Shown one piece after another: positions 45,388 to 55,149 of a stretch of 64,000 nucleotides of DNA. This stretch comes from Planctomycetota bacterium. GTDB lineage: Bacteria; Planctomycetota; UBA1135; GCA-002686595. Each line of letters begins with the position of its first letter. The stretch's first letter is position 1. Where the stretch lies: assembly GCA_020638875.1 (NCBI GenBank), contig JACKHS010000003.1, positions 186,001 through 250,000 on the forward strand. The letters run 5' to 3'. Below the pieces are notes generated by a model that was not told the origin of the DNA, did not search any database, and was given only the letters and a program-made list of their open reading frames with translations. Made by a program: the position numbers and the translations under genes.

Positions 45388-45630
45388 CTAACGGCGTCTC
45401 CGTCGGTACTTGCGGTCTCCACGGGAGATGATGCGACCCTTGGTCAGGTCGTAGGGGGACATCTCCACGGTGATCTTGTCACCGGCCATGATGCGGATGT
45501 AGTGCATCCGCATCTTGCCGCTCACGTGGGCCATGATCTCGTGGCCCGACTCCAGCCTGGCGCGGAAGCGCGCGTTCGGGAGGGCCTCCTCCACGATCGC
45601 CTCCACGACGATGGGTTCTTCCTTGGCCAT
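45388..45630 (-). CDS. infA: Translation initiation factor IF-1
   Basis: An 80-residue OB-fold protein occupying the 30S A site. It contains VEEALPNARFRARLESGHEI and MAGDKITVEMSPYDLTKGRI. The C-terminus has a run of five arginines, more than usual. It lies between adk and rpmJ; the methionine aminopeptidase gene often found here is absent. Confidence 0.97.
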   Translation of the reverse strand: MAKEEPIVVEAIVEEALPNARFRARLESGHEIMAHVSGKMRMHYIRIMAGDKITVEMSPYDLTKGRIISRGDRKYRRRRR

Positions 45631-45635
45631 CGGAC

Positions 45636-46307
45636 TCAGGCACGTCCTCCAGCCGAGGTTCCGGCGTCCAGCCGCGCGAGGAGCGAGGCGAAGACGTCGT
45701 CAGGGGATTGGGTCCCGTCGATCGACTCCAGGCTGCCCTGCCGGGCGTAGTAGTCGATCATCGGTTGCGTCTGCTCGTGGAACACCGCCAGGCGCTCGCG
45801 GACGACCGCGGGGTCGTCGTCCTTGCGCCGGTAGAGCTCCCCGCCACAGGCATCGCACACCCCGGCGACGCGGGGCGGCGAGAAGGTGGCGTGGTGGATG
45901 TTGCTGCAGCTCTTGCAGAGCAGGCGACCGCTGGCGCGCTCCACGAGCTGGTCGTCCGGCACCTCGAGGGAGAGGGTGCTGACGGACAGGCCGGCGAGTC
46001 GCTCGGTGAGCGCCTCGGCCTGCGGTAGTGTACGCGGGAAACCGTCCAGGAGGTAGCCTCCGGCGCAGTCCGGGCGCGAGACGCGGTCGAACAGCATCTC
46101 GAGCACCAGCTCGTCGGGGACCAGCTTGCCGGACTCCATGAACGACTTGGCGCGCTGGCCCAGCGCGGTCCCCTGGGAGAGGTTCTCCCGGAAGAGGTCG
46201 CCGGTGGCCACGTGCGGCAGACCCAGGTGCGCCGCGAGGCGGCTGGCCTGGGTGCCCTTCCCCGCGCCGGGGGGACCGAGCAGGATGAGGATCCGCTGCT
46301 CGCTCAC
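45636..46307 (-). CDS. adk: Adenylate kinase (zinc LID type)
   Basis: A 223-residue enzyme balancing ATP, ADP and AMP. The P-loop is LGPPGAGKGTQ and the NMP-binding part has GYLLDGFPRTL. The LID carries cysteine pairs CKSC and CDAC for zinc. The ATG overlaps the secY stop by four bases (46304-46307). Confidence 0.98.
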   Translation of the reverse strand: MSEQRILILLGPPGAGKGTQASRLAAHLGLPHVATGDLFRENLSQGTALGQRAKSFMESGKLVPDELVLEMLFDRVSRPDCAGGYLLDGFPRTLPQAEALTERLAGLSVSTLSLEVPDDQLVERASGRLLCKSCSNIHHATFSPPRVAGVCDACGGELYRRKDDDPAVVRERLAVFHEQTQPMIDYYARQGSLESIDGTQSPDDVFASLLARLDAGTSAGGRA

Positions 46308-47617
46308 GCGCGCTCCTTCTTGGTCCAGCCGGAGCCGGCACCACGGCTGGAGGCCTGGTCAACGCTCTTCATCACCATCTGCGACTGCAGGCGGTCCACC
46401 AGCTCGAGCGCCACACCCACCACGATCAGCACCGAGGTGCCGCCGAGGAAGTAGCGCAGGTTCTGGGGCAGCGAGGACTCCTTCGTGATGAACGAGGGCG
46501 CCACGGCGATGATCGCCAGGAACGCCGCCCCCGCAAGGGTGATGCGGGTGAGCACGTTGGTGAGGTACTCGGCGGTCTTCGCGCCCGGACGGATGCCGGG
46601 GATGAAGGAGCCGTGCTCGCGCAGGTTGTCGGCGATCTCCTCGGGCTGGAACATCAGGCGGTTCCAGAAGAAGCAGAAGCCGAAGACCAGGCCGACGTAC
46701 ATCGTGACGTACACGAAGCCCGTCTGGTCGTTGAAGATGCGCTGGGCTTCGTGCCACTCGAGCCAGGCGAAGATCAGGCCCGGGACGACGAAGATCACGG
46801 AGGCGAAGATGATCGGCATCACGCCCGCCATGTTGATCTTCAGCGGCAGGAAGTGCTTCTGGCCGCCGTAGACCCGGCGCCCGCGGGTGAGGCGGGCGTA
46901 CTGGATCGGCACGCGGCGCGCGCCCTTGTGGATGTACACCACCACGAAGACGGTCACGGCCCAGATGCCCGCGATCTGCAGCAGCACCTGCCAGAAGCCG
47001 TCGTCGCCGGACATGCTGTACAGCGCCTGCGGCATCTTCGCGATGATGCCCGCCATGATGATCAGCGAGGCGCCGTTGCCCACGCCGTGCTCGGTGATCA
47101 GCTCACCGAGCCACATCACGACCAGCGCGCCCGCGAGCAGCGAGGCCACCACGATCACGCCGAGCGCGAAGGTGTTGTCCCGCATGCTGTCCTCGATCAT
47201 GTTCGTCTGGCGCAGGAACACGCCGGTGAACACGAAGATCGCCTGCAGGATGGCGATCGGGACGACCGCCAGGCGCGTCCACTGGTTGATCTTCTTCTGA
47301 CCGGCGGCACCCTCCTTCGCGACGGCCTCGAGGGTCGGCGAGACCTTCGAGAGCATCTGGAAGATGATCGACGCCGAGATGTAGGGCATGATGCCCAGCG
47401 AGAAGATCGTCGCCTGACCGATCTGACCGCCGGAGAAGGCGCTCATCAGGCCGAAGATGCTCGAGCCCGACTCGGCCTGCGTGCGCAGGAAGTCCGGGCT
47501 CATGCCGGGGATCGGCACCTGGAAGCCCAGGCGGTAGCACAGCAGCAGGAGGATCGTCGTGACGATCTTCTTGCGCGTGTCCTCGACGCGGAGGAGGTTC
47601 AGGAACGACTGTTCCAC
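46304..47617 (-). CDS. secY: Protein translocase subunit SecY
   Basis: A 437-residue channel with ten predicted membrane helices. SALGIMPYISASIIFQML-type plug-helix sequence is seen as SLGIMPYISASIIFQML. GIRPGAKTAEYL marks a conserved cytoplasmic loop. It lies between rplO and adk and is coupled to adk. Confidence 0.98.
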   Translation of the reverse strand: MEQSFLNLLRVEDTRKKIVTTILLLLCYRLGFQVPIPGMSPDFLRTQAESGSSIFGLMSAFSGGQIGQATIFSLGIMPYISASIIFQMLSKVSPTLEAVAKEGAAGQKKINQWTRLAVVPIAILQAIFVFTGVFLRQTNMIEDSMRDNTFALGVIVVASLLAGALVVMWLGELITEHGVGNGASLIIMAGIIAKMPQALYSMSGDDGFWQVLLQIAGIWAVTVFVVVYIHKGARRVPIQYARLTRGRRVYGGQKHFLPLKINMAGVMPIIFASVIFVVPGLIFAWLEWHEAQRIFNDQTGFVYVTMYVGLVFGFCFFWNRLMFQPEEIADNLREHGSFIPGIRPGAKTAEYLTNVLTRITLAGAAFLAIIAVAPSFITKESSLPQNLRYFLGGTSVLIVVGVALELVDRLQSQMVMKSVDQASSRGAGSGWTKKERA

Positions 47618-47622
47618 GCCGA

Positions 47623-48108
47623 CTAGGCCCCCTGCTCCTCTGCCGTGACCTCACGGCCGCGAGCGTCGAGCAGTTGGATCGAACCACCAGCGGCCTCGAT
47701 CTTCTGCTGCGCGCTCTTCGAGAACTTCTGGGCGCGAACGGTGAGCTTCTTGGTCAGGCTGCCGTTGCCCAGCACCTTGAGCAGGGGCGACTGCATGCTG
47801 GCCAGGCCGGCCGCGAGCACGTTCTCCAGCTCGACGACCGTACCCCCGTCGAAGGCCTCGAGGGCGCCGACGTTGATGATCGTGTAGTCCGTGCGGAAGC
47901 GGGCGTTCGTGAAGCCACGCTTGGGCACGCGCCGGTAGATCGGCATCTGGCCGCCTTCGAAGCCGGGCTTGCGGCTGTAGCCCGAGCGGGAGCCCTGACC
48001 CTTGTGGCCGCGGCCGCTGGTCTTGCCGGAGCCGCTACCGATACCGCGGCCGACGCGGCGGCGTCCCTCGTACTTGGTGCCTTTGCTGCAGACGGTCTTG
48101 AGGTCCAT
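47623..48108 (-). CDS. rplO: 50S ribosomal protein L15
   Basis: A 161-residue protein with the glycine/arginine-rich N-terminal arm GRGIGSGSGKTSGRGHKGQG and IYRRVPKRGFTN. It directly follows rpsE (73 bases); the usual rpmD (L30) between them is missing. Confidence 0.98.
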   Translation of the reverse strand: MDLKTVCSKGTKYEGRRRVGRGIGSGSGKTSGRGHKGQGSRSGYSRKPGFEGGQMPIYRRVPKRGFTNARFRTDYTIINVGALEAFDGGTVVELENVLAAGLASMQSPLLKVLGNGSLTKKLTVRAQKFSKSAQQKIEAAGGSIQLLDARGREVTAEEQGA

Positions 48109-48181
48109 GACTCGTGCTCGTGGGTCGGGGGGGCGTGCGCTGGTGGAGCGTGTGCGGGCGCTGGTGGACGGAGGCGTACGC

Positions 48182-48694
48182 TCAGAGCGAGACGCCGCGG
48201 AGCTCGGCGACCTGCTCGCGCGTGCGGAGCTGGGCCAAGGCGTCCAAGGTGGCCTTGAGGAGGTTCACGGGGTTGGTCGAGCCGTACGACTTGGTGAGGA
48301 TGTTGGTCACCCCCGCCATCTCGCAGACGGCGCGCACCGTCGAGCAGGCGATGATCCCGGTACCCGGCGAGGCGGGGATCATGCGGATCATGGAGCCGCA
48401 GAAGCGGCCGGTCACCTCGTGCGGGATCGAGCCCTCGGGGGTCACCGGGACCACCTGCAGGTGCTTGCGGCCGTCCTTGGCCGCCTTCTCGATCGCGTTC
48501 GGGACCTGACGAGCCTTGCCGAAGCCGTAGCCGACGACGGACTTGCGGTCCCCCACCACGGAGAGGGCCGAGAAGGAGAAACGGCGACCGCCCTTCACCA
48601 CGGCGGCCGAGCGGTTCACCTTCACGAGGGTCTCGGTGAGCTCGCCGAGCTCTTCGACCGAGAGGGAGTCGAGGTATTCGATCTTGCGCTTCAT
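48182..48694 (-). CDS. rpsE: 30S ribosomal protein S5
   Basis: A 170-residue fidelity protein. The dsRBD-like fold has VVKGGRRFSFSALSVVGD and GYGFGKARQVPNAIEKA; the C-terminal part has PASPGTGIIACSTVRAVCE. Length is normal. Confidence 0.98.
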   Translation of the reverse strand: MKRKIEYLDSLSVEELGELTETLVKVNRSAAVVKGGRRFSFSALSVVGDRKSVVGYGFGKARQVPNAIEKAAKDGRKHLQVVPVTPEGSIPHEVTGRFCGSMIRMIPASPGTGIIACSTVRAVCEMAGVTNILTKSYGSTNPVNLLKATLDALAQLRTREQVAELRGVSL

Positions 48695-48733
48695 CGCAGA
48701 GTGCTGGTTCGGGGGCGCGGAGCGGCCTGGGGC

Positions 48734-49102
48734 CTAGAACTTGAGGCCGCCCTCGCGCGCGGCATCGGCGAAGGCCTTCACTCGGCCGTGGTAGCGGCAG
48801 TGGCCGCGGTCGAAGGCGACGGAGGTCACCCCGGCGGCCTGAGCGCGACGCGCGAGCTCGGCGCCGAGGAACGCGGCCTTCTGGGACTTGGTCTTGCCCG
48901 ACAGGTCGCCGGCGATGCTCTTCGAGGTGGAGGTCACCGACGCCAGGGTCTTGCCCTGGGCATCGTCGATCACCTGGGCCGAGAAGTGCTTCAGCGTGCG
49001 GTTGACCGAGAGGCGCGGCAGCGTGGTGTGCTGACGCAGCTTGCGGCGCACGGAGCGGCGACGACGGAGACGTTGCTGGTTCTTGAGCAGGAGGGCTTTC
49101 AT
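48734..49102 (-). CDS. rplR: 50S ribosomal protein L18
   Basis: A 122-residue 5S rRNA-binding protein: RRRRSVRRKLRQHTTLPRLS at the N-terminus and FDRGHCRYHGRVKAFADAAR at the C-terminus. Confidence 0.97.
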   Translation of the reverse strand: MKALLLKNQQRLRRRRSVRRKLRQHTTLPRLSVNRTLKHFSAQVIDDAQGKTLASVTSTSKSIAGDLSGKTKSQKAAFLGAELARRAQAAGVTSVAFDRGHCRYHGRVKAFADAAREGGLKF

Positions 49103-49119
49103 CTGATTCGACTCCCCTA

Positions 49120-49671
49120 TCAGCTACCGAAGGACTTGCCGGCCTTGCGGCGCACGAACTCGCCGTCGTAGCGGATGCCCTTGCCCTTGTAGGGCTCCGG
49201 CGGACGGACCTTGCGGATGACGGCGGCGATGTGGCCGACGCTCTGACGGTCGGCGCCCTTCAGCACGATCTGCGTCGGCTTGGGCGTCTCCACCGTCACG
49301 CCTTGCGGCATGTCGATGGCGACCGGGTGGCAGAAGCCGATGTTGAGCACCAGCTTGTTCGGGCCCTGCGCTGCGGCGTTCCAACCGACGCCGATGATCT
49401 CGAGCTTCTTCTCGAAGCCCTTAGTCACACCGACGACCATGTTGTTGAGCAGGGCGCGCGTCATGCCGTGGTAGGCGCGCGCGGCGCGCGGGCTGCCGCT
49501 ACCGCTGAGCTCGACCACGGCCGCCTTGCCCTCGACGGTGAGCTTCACCTCGGGGCGCAGGGGCATCTGCAGGGTGCCGCCGGGCCCCTTGACGGTGACC
49601 TGGCGACCTGCGGCCACGTCGATCGTGACGCCGCTGGGGACGGTGACGGGAGACTTTCCGATGCGGGACAT
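49120..49671 (-). CDS. rplF: 50S ribosomal protein L6
   Basis: A 183-residue factor-binding-site protein. MSRIGKSPVTVPSGV opens it, and EPYKGKGIRYDGEFVRRKAG closes it, both canonical. Confidence 0.98.
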   Translation of the reverse strand: MSRIGKSPVTVPSGVTIDVAAGRQVTVKGPGGTLQMPLRPEVKLTVEGKAAVVELSGSGSPRAARAYHGMTRALLNNMVVGVTKGFEKKLEIIGVGWNAAAQGPNKLVLNIGFCHPVAIDMPQGVTVETPKPTQIVLKGADRQSVGHIAAVIRKVRPPEPYKGKGIRYDGEFVRRKAGKSFGS

Positions 49672-49680
49672 GACAGCCTC

Positions 49681-50076
49681 TCAGCAGACCTTGCAGAGGA
49701 TCTCGCCGCCGACGTTCTGCTGGCGGGCGGCGCGGTCGGACAACACCCCGTGCGGGGTGGACAGGACGTAGACGCCCAGGCCGCGCAGGACGCGGGGCAT
49801 GTCCTTCACGTTGGTGTAGGCGCGGCAACCGGGCTTGCTGACGCGGTCGATGGTGCGGATCACGTCCTCACCGTCGGGGCCGAACTTGAGCTCGACCTCG
49901 AGGGTGCTGCACGGGGCGCCTTCCTTGACCTGGTAGCCAGCGATGAAGCCCTCGCTCTTGAGGACCTCCGCGATGCCCACCTTGATCTTCGAGGCGGGCA
50001 TGGAGACGAGCTTGCGCTTGATGGAGTTGGCGTTGCGGATGCGCGTGAGCATGTCCGCGATCGGATCGGTCATCAT
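49681..50076 (-). CDS. rpsH: 30S ribosomal protein S8
   Basis: A 131-residue 16S-binding protein: MTDPIADMLTRIRNAN and LSTPHGVLSDRAARQQNVGG. Two ATGs stand in a row (50076 and 50073); the first is chosen because it sits 10 bases after GGAGG. Confidence 0.98.
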   Translation of the reverse strand: MMTDPIADMLTRIRNANSIKRKLVSMPASKIKVGIAEVLKSEGFIAGYQVKEGAPCSTLEVELKFGPDGEDVIRTIDRVSKPGCRAYTNVKDMPRVLRGLGVYVLSTPHGVLSDRAARQQNVGGEILCKVC

Positions 50077-50092
50077 CTTGGGTCTTCCTCCC

Positions 50093-50278
50093 CTACCAGG
50101 ACGCCTTGCGCATGCCGGGGATCTCGCCGACCAGCGCCCGCTCGCGCAGGCAGATGCGGCAGATCTGGAACTTGCGATAGACCGCGCGCGAGCGGCCACA
50201 CATCTGGCAGCGGCGGTAGGCGCGCACCTTGAACTTGGGCTTGCGCTGAGACTTGATGATCAGGGACGTCTTGGCCAT
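50093..50278 (-). CDS. rpsN: 30S ribosomal protein S14, type Z
   Basis: A 61-residue zinc-binding form: CQMCGRSRAVYRKFQICRIC holds four cysteines. This short C+ form replaces the longer S14 of E. coli. Confidence 0.98.
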   Translation of the reverse strand: MAKTSLIIKSQRKPKFKVRAYRRCQMCGRSRAVYRKFQICRICLRERALVGEIPGMRKASW

Positions 50279-50296
50279 GTCTGGAAGGTGCTCCGC

Positions 50297-50869
50297 TTAG
50301 TGCTGGTCCTTGTCGGCGAACGGCATCCCGAGCAGCTTGAGCAGCGCATACCCCTGCTCGTCGGTCTCGGCGCTGGTCACGAAGGTGATGTCCATGCCCT
50401 GCTGGAACTCGATGCGGTCGAACACGATCTCCGGGAAGATCGACTGCTCCGAGATGCCCAGGGTGTAGTTGCCGCGGCCGTCGAGCTTGGACTTGACGCC
50501 GCGGAAGTCGCGGATACGCGGCAGGGCGACGGTGAACAGGCGGTCCGTGAACTCCCACATGCGGTCGCGACGCAGGGTCACGGCGCACGCGATGGGCATG
50601 CCCTCGCGGAGCTTGAAGCCCGAGATCGCCTTGCGGGCGATGCGGATGGTCGGCTTCTGGCCCGTGATGGTGGCGAGGTCGCGCGCGGCGGTGTCCACCT
50701 TGGCCTTGTTCTCGACCGCGCCCTTCACGCCCATGTTGACGACGATCTTCAACAGGCGCGGGACGGCGAAGTCGTTCTCGATGCCGAACTGCTTCTTCAG
50801 CGCGGCGTGGACCTCCTGCTCGAACTTCTGGTGGAGGCGCGGCTTCTGCTTCTCGGTGGTGGCGGTCAT
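50297..50869 (-). CDS. rplE: 50S ribosomal protein L5
   Basis: A 190-residue 5S rRNA-binding protein: PRLLKIVVNMGVKGAVENK, RIARKAISGFKLREGMPI and NYTLGISEQSIFPEI. The ATG at 50869 lies 2 bases after the rplX stop. Confidence 0.98.
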   Translation of the reverse strand: MTATTEKQKPRLHQKFEQEVHAALKKQFGIENDFAVPRLLKIVVNMGVKGAVENKAKVDTAARDLATITGQKPTIRIARKAISGFKLREGMPIACAVTLRRDRMWEFTDRLFTVALPRIRDFRGVKSKLDGRGNYTLGISEQSIFPEIVFDRIEFQQGMDITFVTSAETDEQGYALLKLLGMPFADKDQH

Positions 50870-50871
50870 CT

Positions 50872-51135
50872 CTAGGCCTCCGTACCCGGACGACGACGGA
50901 CGCCCTTGCCGGTCTTGGGGTCGAGGTGCATGACGTTGCTGGCGTGGATCGGGCACTCGACCTGCACACGCTCGCCCTGGGGGTTCTGCTGGGTGGGCTT
51001 CCTGTGCTTCCAGCGCAGGTTGACGCCCTCGACGATCACGCGGCCGGCATCCGGCAGGGCCTGGACGACGGTCCCGGTCTTGCCCTTGTCGTTGCCGGCG
51101 ATCACGATCACCTGGTCTCCGCTGCGAACGTGCAT
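50872..51135 (-). CDS. rplX: 50S ribosomal protein L24
   Basis: An 87-residue KOW-domain protein: MHVRSGDQVIVIAGNDKGKT and GVNLRWKHRKPTQQNPQGER. Two starts are possible. The ATG at 51135 is preferred because AGGAGG stands 7 bases upstream; the GTG at 51138 would be only 4 bases away. Either overlaps the rplN stop. Confidence 0.96.
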   Translation of the reverse strand: MHVRSGDQVIVIAGNDKGKTGTVVQALPDAGRVIVEGVNLRWKHRKPTQQNPQGERVQVECPIHASNVMHLDPKTGKGVRRRPGTEA

Positions 51136-51503
51136 CACACGACCTCCTGGGCCAGCGAGACGATCTTCATGAAGTTCTTCTCACGCAGCTCCCGCGCCAC
51201 GGCGCCGAAGATGCGGGTCCCTTTGGGGTTGCCCTCGGGGTCGACGAGCACGAGCGCGTTCTGGTCGAAGCGCACGTAGGTCCCGTCGCTACGACGGGTG
51301 TTCTTCTTCACGCGCACGATCACGCCCTTCACCACGGTTCCGGGCTTCACCTCGGAGCCGGGGATGGCCTTCTTGACCGAGCACACGATGGTGTCGCCGA
51401 GGCTGGCGTAACGGCGGTGCGTACCGCCGAGCACCTTGATGCACTGGACTCGCTTGGCGCCGGTGTTGTCGGCGACGTCCAGGTACGTCTGCATCTGGAT
51501 CAC
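51135..51503 (-). CDS. rplN: 50S ribosomal protein L14
   Basis: A 122-residue subunit-interface protein: MIQMQTYLDVADNTGAKRVQ and RIFGAVARELREKNFMKIVS. It starts with GTG, overlapping the rpsQ stop by four bases. Confidence 0.98.
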   Translation of the reverse strand: MIQMQTYLDVADNTGAKRVQCIKVLGGTHRRYASLGDTIVCSVKKAIPGSEVKPGTVVKGVIVRVKKNTRRSDGTYVRFDQNALVLVDPEGNPKGTRIFGAVARELREKNFMKIVSLAQEVV

Positions 51504-51823
51504 GCGCCACCTCCGACGTCGTTGGTGACGTCACCACCGTCGTCCACCGCGCGCTCGGTGACCTTCACGAGGCGCCAGCGCTTGTTCTTGCTCAGCGGGC
51601 GGCACTCGGCGATCTCCACGGTGTCGCCCACGCGGCAGGTGTTCTCCTCGTCGTGGACGAGGTACTTCACGTGCCGCTTGATGTACTTGTTGTACTTGGG
51701 GTGCTGGAACCGGCGCTCGACGCGCACGGACACGGTCTTGTCCATGCCGTCGCTCATCACCGTGCCCATCAGGACGCGGCGCGTGTTGCGCGGGCTCTCG
51801 CTGGCTTTGGCGTTGGCTTCCAT
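51500..51823 (-). CDS. rpsQ: 30S ribosomal protein S17
   Basis: A 107-residue OB-fold protein: GTVMSDGMDKTVSVRVERRF and HDEENTCRVGDTVEIAECRP. A 20-residue C-terminal extension rich in Asp, Val and Gly goes beyond the usual length of about 85. Confidence 0.97.
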   Translation of the reverse strand: MEANAKASESPRNTRRVLMGTVMSDGMDKTVSVRVERRFQHPKYNKYIKRHVKYLVHDEENTCRVGDTVEIAECRPLSKNKRWRLVKVTERAVDDGGDVTNDVGGGA

Positions 51824-51878
51824 GTGTGTTCCTTCGGGTGACCCTGGGGCTCGTCGGGGTGGTGGCCTCGTCGAGGGG

Positions 51879-52091
51879 TCAGCGGCTCTCCTGGCCGCGG
51901 ATGTGGTTGGCGCGCTCGTGAAGGACCGTGTTGATCTTGGCGATGTCGCGGCGCAGCACGCGGATCTGGGCCGAGTCGGCCAGGCTCTCGGTGCTGGCCT
52001 TGAGGCGCAGGCCGAAGAGGTTCTTCTTGGCCTCGGCGCGCTCGAACTCGAGCTCGGAGTCGGTCTTGCTGCGGATGTCTTCGATCTTCAT
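51879..52091 (-). CDS. rpmC: 50S ribosomal protein L29
   Basis: A 70-residue two-helix protein at the tunnel exit: MKIEDIRSKTDSELEFERAE and IRVLRRDIAKINTVLHERAN. Confidence 0.96.
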   Translation of the reverse strand: MKIEDIRSKTDSELEFERAEAKKNLFGLRLKASTESLADSAQIRVLRRDIAKINTVLHERANHIRGQESR

Positions 52092-52110
52092 CTGTGGGAT
52101 CCCTCGCGGC

Positions 52111-52530
52111 TCAGGTCGTCGGGACCTTGCGGACCATCTTCACCTTGATGGGCATCTTGTGCGCGACGCGCTTGAAGGCGAGCTTCGCCTTCTCCTCGCT
52201 CACGCCGCCCAGCTCGTACAGGATCGTCCCGGGGCGGATCTCCGCGGCCCAGAAGTCCACGTCGCCCTTGCCCTTGCCCATCCGGGTCTCGGCCGGCTTG
52301 GAGGAGATGGGCTTGTGCGGGAAGATCCTGATCCAGACCTTGGCGGAGCCGCCGGTGGCGCGGTTCGCCGCCACACGGCCGGCCTCGATGTGACGGCCGT
52401 TGATCCAGCCGTAGTCGAGGGCCATCAGGCCGAACTCACCGAAGTTGACCCGGTTGCCGCGGGTCGCGAGTCCTTTGAGTCTGCCGCGGAAGACCTTCCG
52501 GTGCTTCACGCGCTTGGGCATCATCGCCAT
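52111..52530 (-). CDS. rplP: 50S ribosomal protein L16
   Basis: A 139-residue protein near the A site: MMPKRVKHRKVFRGRLKGLA and RIFPHKPISSKPAETRMGKG. It lies 2 bases after rpsC. Confidence 0.98.
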   Translation of the reverse strand: MAMMPKRVKHRKVFRGRLKGLATRGNRVNFGEFGLMALDYGWINGRHIEAGRVAANRATGGSAKVWIRIFPHKPISSKPAETRMGKGKGDVDFWAAEIRPGTILYELGGVSEEKAKLAFKRVAHKMPIKVKMVRKVPTT

Positions 52531-52532
52531 GT

Positions 52533-53297
52533 CTAGCGCCCTCCTTGGCCTTGGCCGCGGCCGCGACCGCCGCCGCCGGGGCGACCACCGCCGGGGCGAC
52601 CGCCACGACGCGGTCCGGAGTCGGCGCGAGCGGTCATGCTCGCGGTGTTGCGGAAGTCGATCTTGGTGCCGCGGTCGATGTCGCCTTTGTAGATCCAGAC
52701 CTTGACGCCGATGATGCCGTACGTGGTCTTGCCGCGGGCGGTGCCGTAGTCGACGTGCGCCTGCAGCGTCGAGAGCGGCACGCGGCCCTCGCGCTCCTTC
52801 GCGGTGCGGGCCATCTCGGCGCCGCCGAGGCGGCCGGAGACCTCGACCTTGATGCCCTTCGCGCCCGACTGCATGGTCGTCTGGATGGCGCGCTTGATGG
52901 CGCGGCGGAAGGCCATGCGCTTCTCGAGCGCCTCCGCGATCACCTCGGCGACCAGCTTGGCCTCGAGCTCGGGGCGCTTGACCTCGTGCAGCGTGAGGTG
53001 GCAGGTCTTGCCGGAGATCTCCTGCAGCTCGTTCTTCAGCGACTCGACGCGGACGCCCTTGCGACCGACGAGCACGCCCGGACGAGCCGAGTAGATGATG
53101 ACGTTGACGGCCTCGCCGGTGCGTTCGATCTCGACGCGCGGGATGCCGGCCGATCCGAACTCCTTGCGGATGTGGTCGCGGATCTTCTTGTCCTGCAACA
53201 GCATCGCGCCGAAGTTCTTCTTGTTGGCGTACCAGCGCGAGCGCCAGGGCTCGATCGTGCCGATGCGGTAGCCGGTGGGGTGGACCTTCTGTCCCAT
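52533..53297 (-). CDS. rpsC: 30S ribosomal protein S3
   Basis: A 254-residue mRNA-entry protein: MGQKVHPTGYRIGTIEPWRS, the KH domain with GVLVGRKGVRVESLKNEL, and a Gly/Arg-rich tail of about 30 residues (GGRPGGGRPGGGGRGRG), longer than in E. coli. Confidence 0.98.
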   Translation of the reverse strand: MGQKVHPTGYRIGTIEPWRSRWYANKKNFGAMLLQDKKIRDHIRKEFGSAGIPRVEIERTGEAVNVIIYSARPGVLVGRKGVRVESLKNELQEISGKTCHLTLHEVKRPELEAKLVAEVIAEALEKRMAFRRAIKRAIQTTMQSGAKGIKVEVSGRLGGAEMARTAKEREGRVPLSTLQAHVDYGTARGKTTYGIIGVKVWIYKGDIDRGTKIDFRNTASMTARADSGPRRGGRPGGGRPGGGGRGRGQGQGGR

Positions 53298-53301
53298 GGA
53301 T

Positions 53302-53682
53302 CTAGGCCTCCTCGGAGCCCGCGGCGGCGGGGATCTCTTTGACCTTCACGGTCAGGTGACTCGTCTTCTTCGCGAAGGGCATCGCGCGCCCCTGCGGGCC
53401 GGGGCGGAACCGCAGCCGGTCGTTCAGCATCGGGCCGTCGTCCGCGCGGCAGTCCGACACGAACAGGCGGTTCAGGTTCACGCCCTCGTCCTGGCTCGCG
53501 TTCGCGATGGCCGAGCGGAGAACCTTGAGGTAGAAGGCGGCGGCGCGGCGCGGCGAGAACTGCAGGATCTCGAGGGCCTCGTTGGCGCCGCGGCCGCGGA
53601 TCATGTCCGCGACGAAGCGCGCCTTGCGCTGAGTGATGCGCGCGTAGCGATGACGCGCCACGAACTCGTTGGTGCTCGACAT
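53302..53682 (-). CDS. rplV: 50S ribosomal protein L22
   Basis: A 126-residue exit-tunnel protein: ITQRKARFVADMIRGRGANE and the beta-hairpin RADDGPMLNDRLRFRPGPQG. Confidence 0.97.
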   Translation of the reverse strand: MSSTNEFVARHRYARITQRKARFVADMIRGRGANEALEILQFSPRRAAAFYLKVLRSAIANASQDEGVNLNRLFVSDCRADDGPMLNDRLRFRPGPQGRAMPFAKKTSHLTVKVKEIPAAAGSEEA

Positions 53683-53697
53683 GGTCTAGCCTCCGGC

Positions 53698-53979
53698 CTA
53701 GCGGGCCTTCAGGCCCTCCTTCTTGTTCGTGTGGCCGCGGAAGTTGCGCGAAGGCGCGAACTCGCCCAGCTTGTGCCCCACCATGTCCTCGGTGATGACG
53801 ACCTTGATGTGCTTGCGGCCGTCGTGAACCATGAACGTGTGGCCGATGAAGTCGGGCGGGATCGTGCAGGAGCGCGCCCAGGTCTTGATCGGGGCCTTCT
53901 TGCCGGACTCGTCGAGCTGGACCACCTTGCGGGCCAGCTTGAGGTCGATGTAGGGCCCCTTCTTGGTGCTGCGTGACAT
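53698..53979 (-). CDS. rpsS: 30S ribosomal protein S19
   Basis: A 93-residue head protein: MSRSTKKGPYIDLKLARKV and MVGHKLGEFAPSRNFRGHT, both canonical. Confidence 0.98.
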   Translation of the reverse strand: MSRSTKKGPYIDLKLARKVVQLDESGKKAPIKTWARSCTIPPDFIGHTFMVHDGRKHIKVVITEDMVGHKLGEFAPSRNFRGHTNKKEGLKAR

Positions 53980-53994
53980 CTAGGTGGCTCCTCG

Positions 53995-54822
<828 letters not shown>

Positions 54823-54841
54823 GACTCGTGCTCCGGGGCGC

Positions 54842-55132
54842 CTAGATGAGGTCGATGGTGGAGCCCTCGGCGAGGGTCACCATGGCCTTCTTCCAGTTCG
54901 GGGTGGTGCCGGCGCGCCAGCCGCGACGGCGGGTCTTGCCGCTCACGCGCAGCGTATTGACGGCGTTGACCTTGACGTCGAACAGGCGCTCGACGGCCTG
55001 GCGGATCTCGATCTTGTTGGCGTCGACCGGCACGCGGAAGGTGTACGCGTTGCGGCTGGCCTGATCGGTGGTGGCCTTCTCGGTGATCACGGGCTTCTTG
55101 ATCACCTCGTACATGCGGTCCAAGTGGCTCAT
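54842..55132 (-). CDS. rplW: 50S ribosomal protein L23
   Basis: A 96-residue tunnel-exit protein that docks SRP and trigger factor: VIKKPVITEKATTDQASRNA and VERLFDVKVNAVNTL. Confidence 0.97.
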   Translation of the reverse strand: MSHLDRMYEVIKKPVITEKATTDQASRNAYTFRVPVDANKIEIRQAVERLFDVKVNAVNTLRVSGKTRRRGWRAGTTPNWKKAMVTLAEGSTIDLI

Positions 55133-55149
55133 GGTCGTGGACTCCTAGC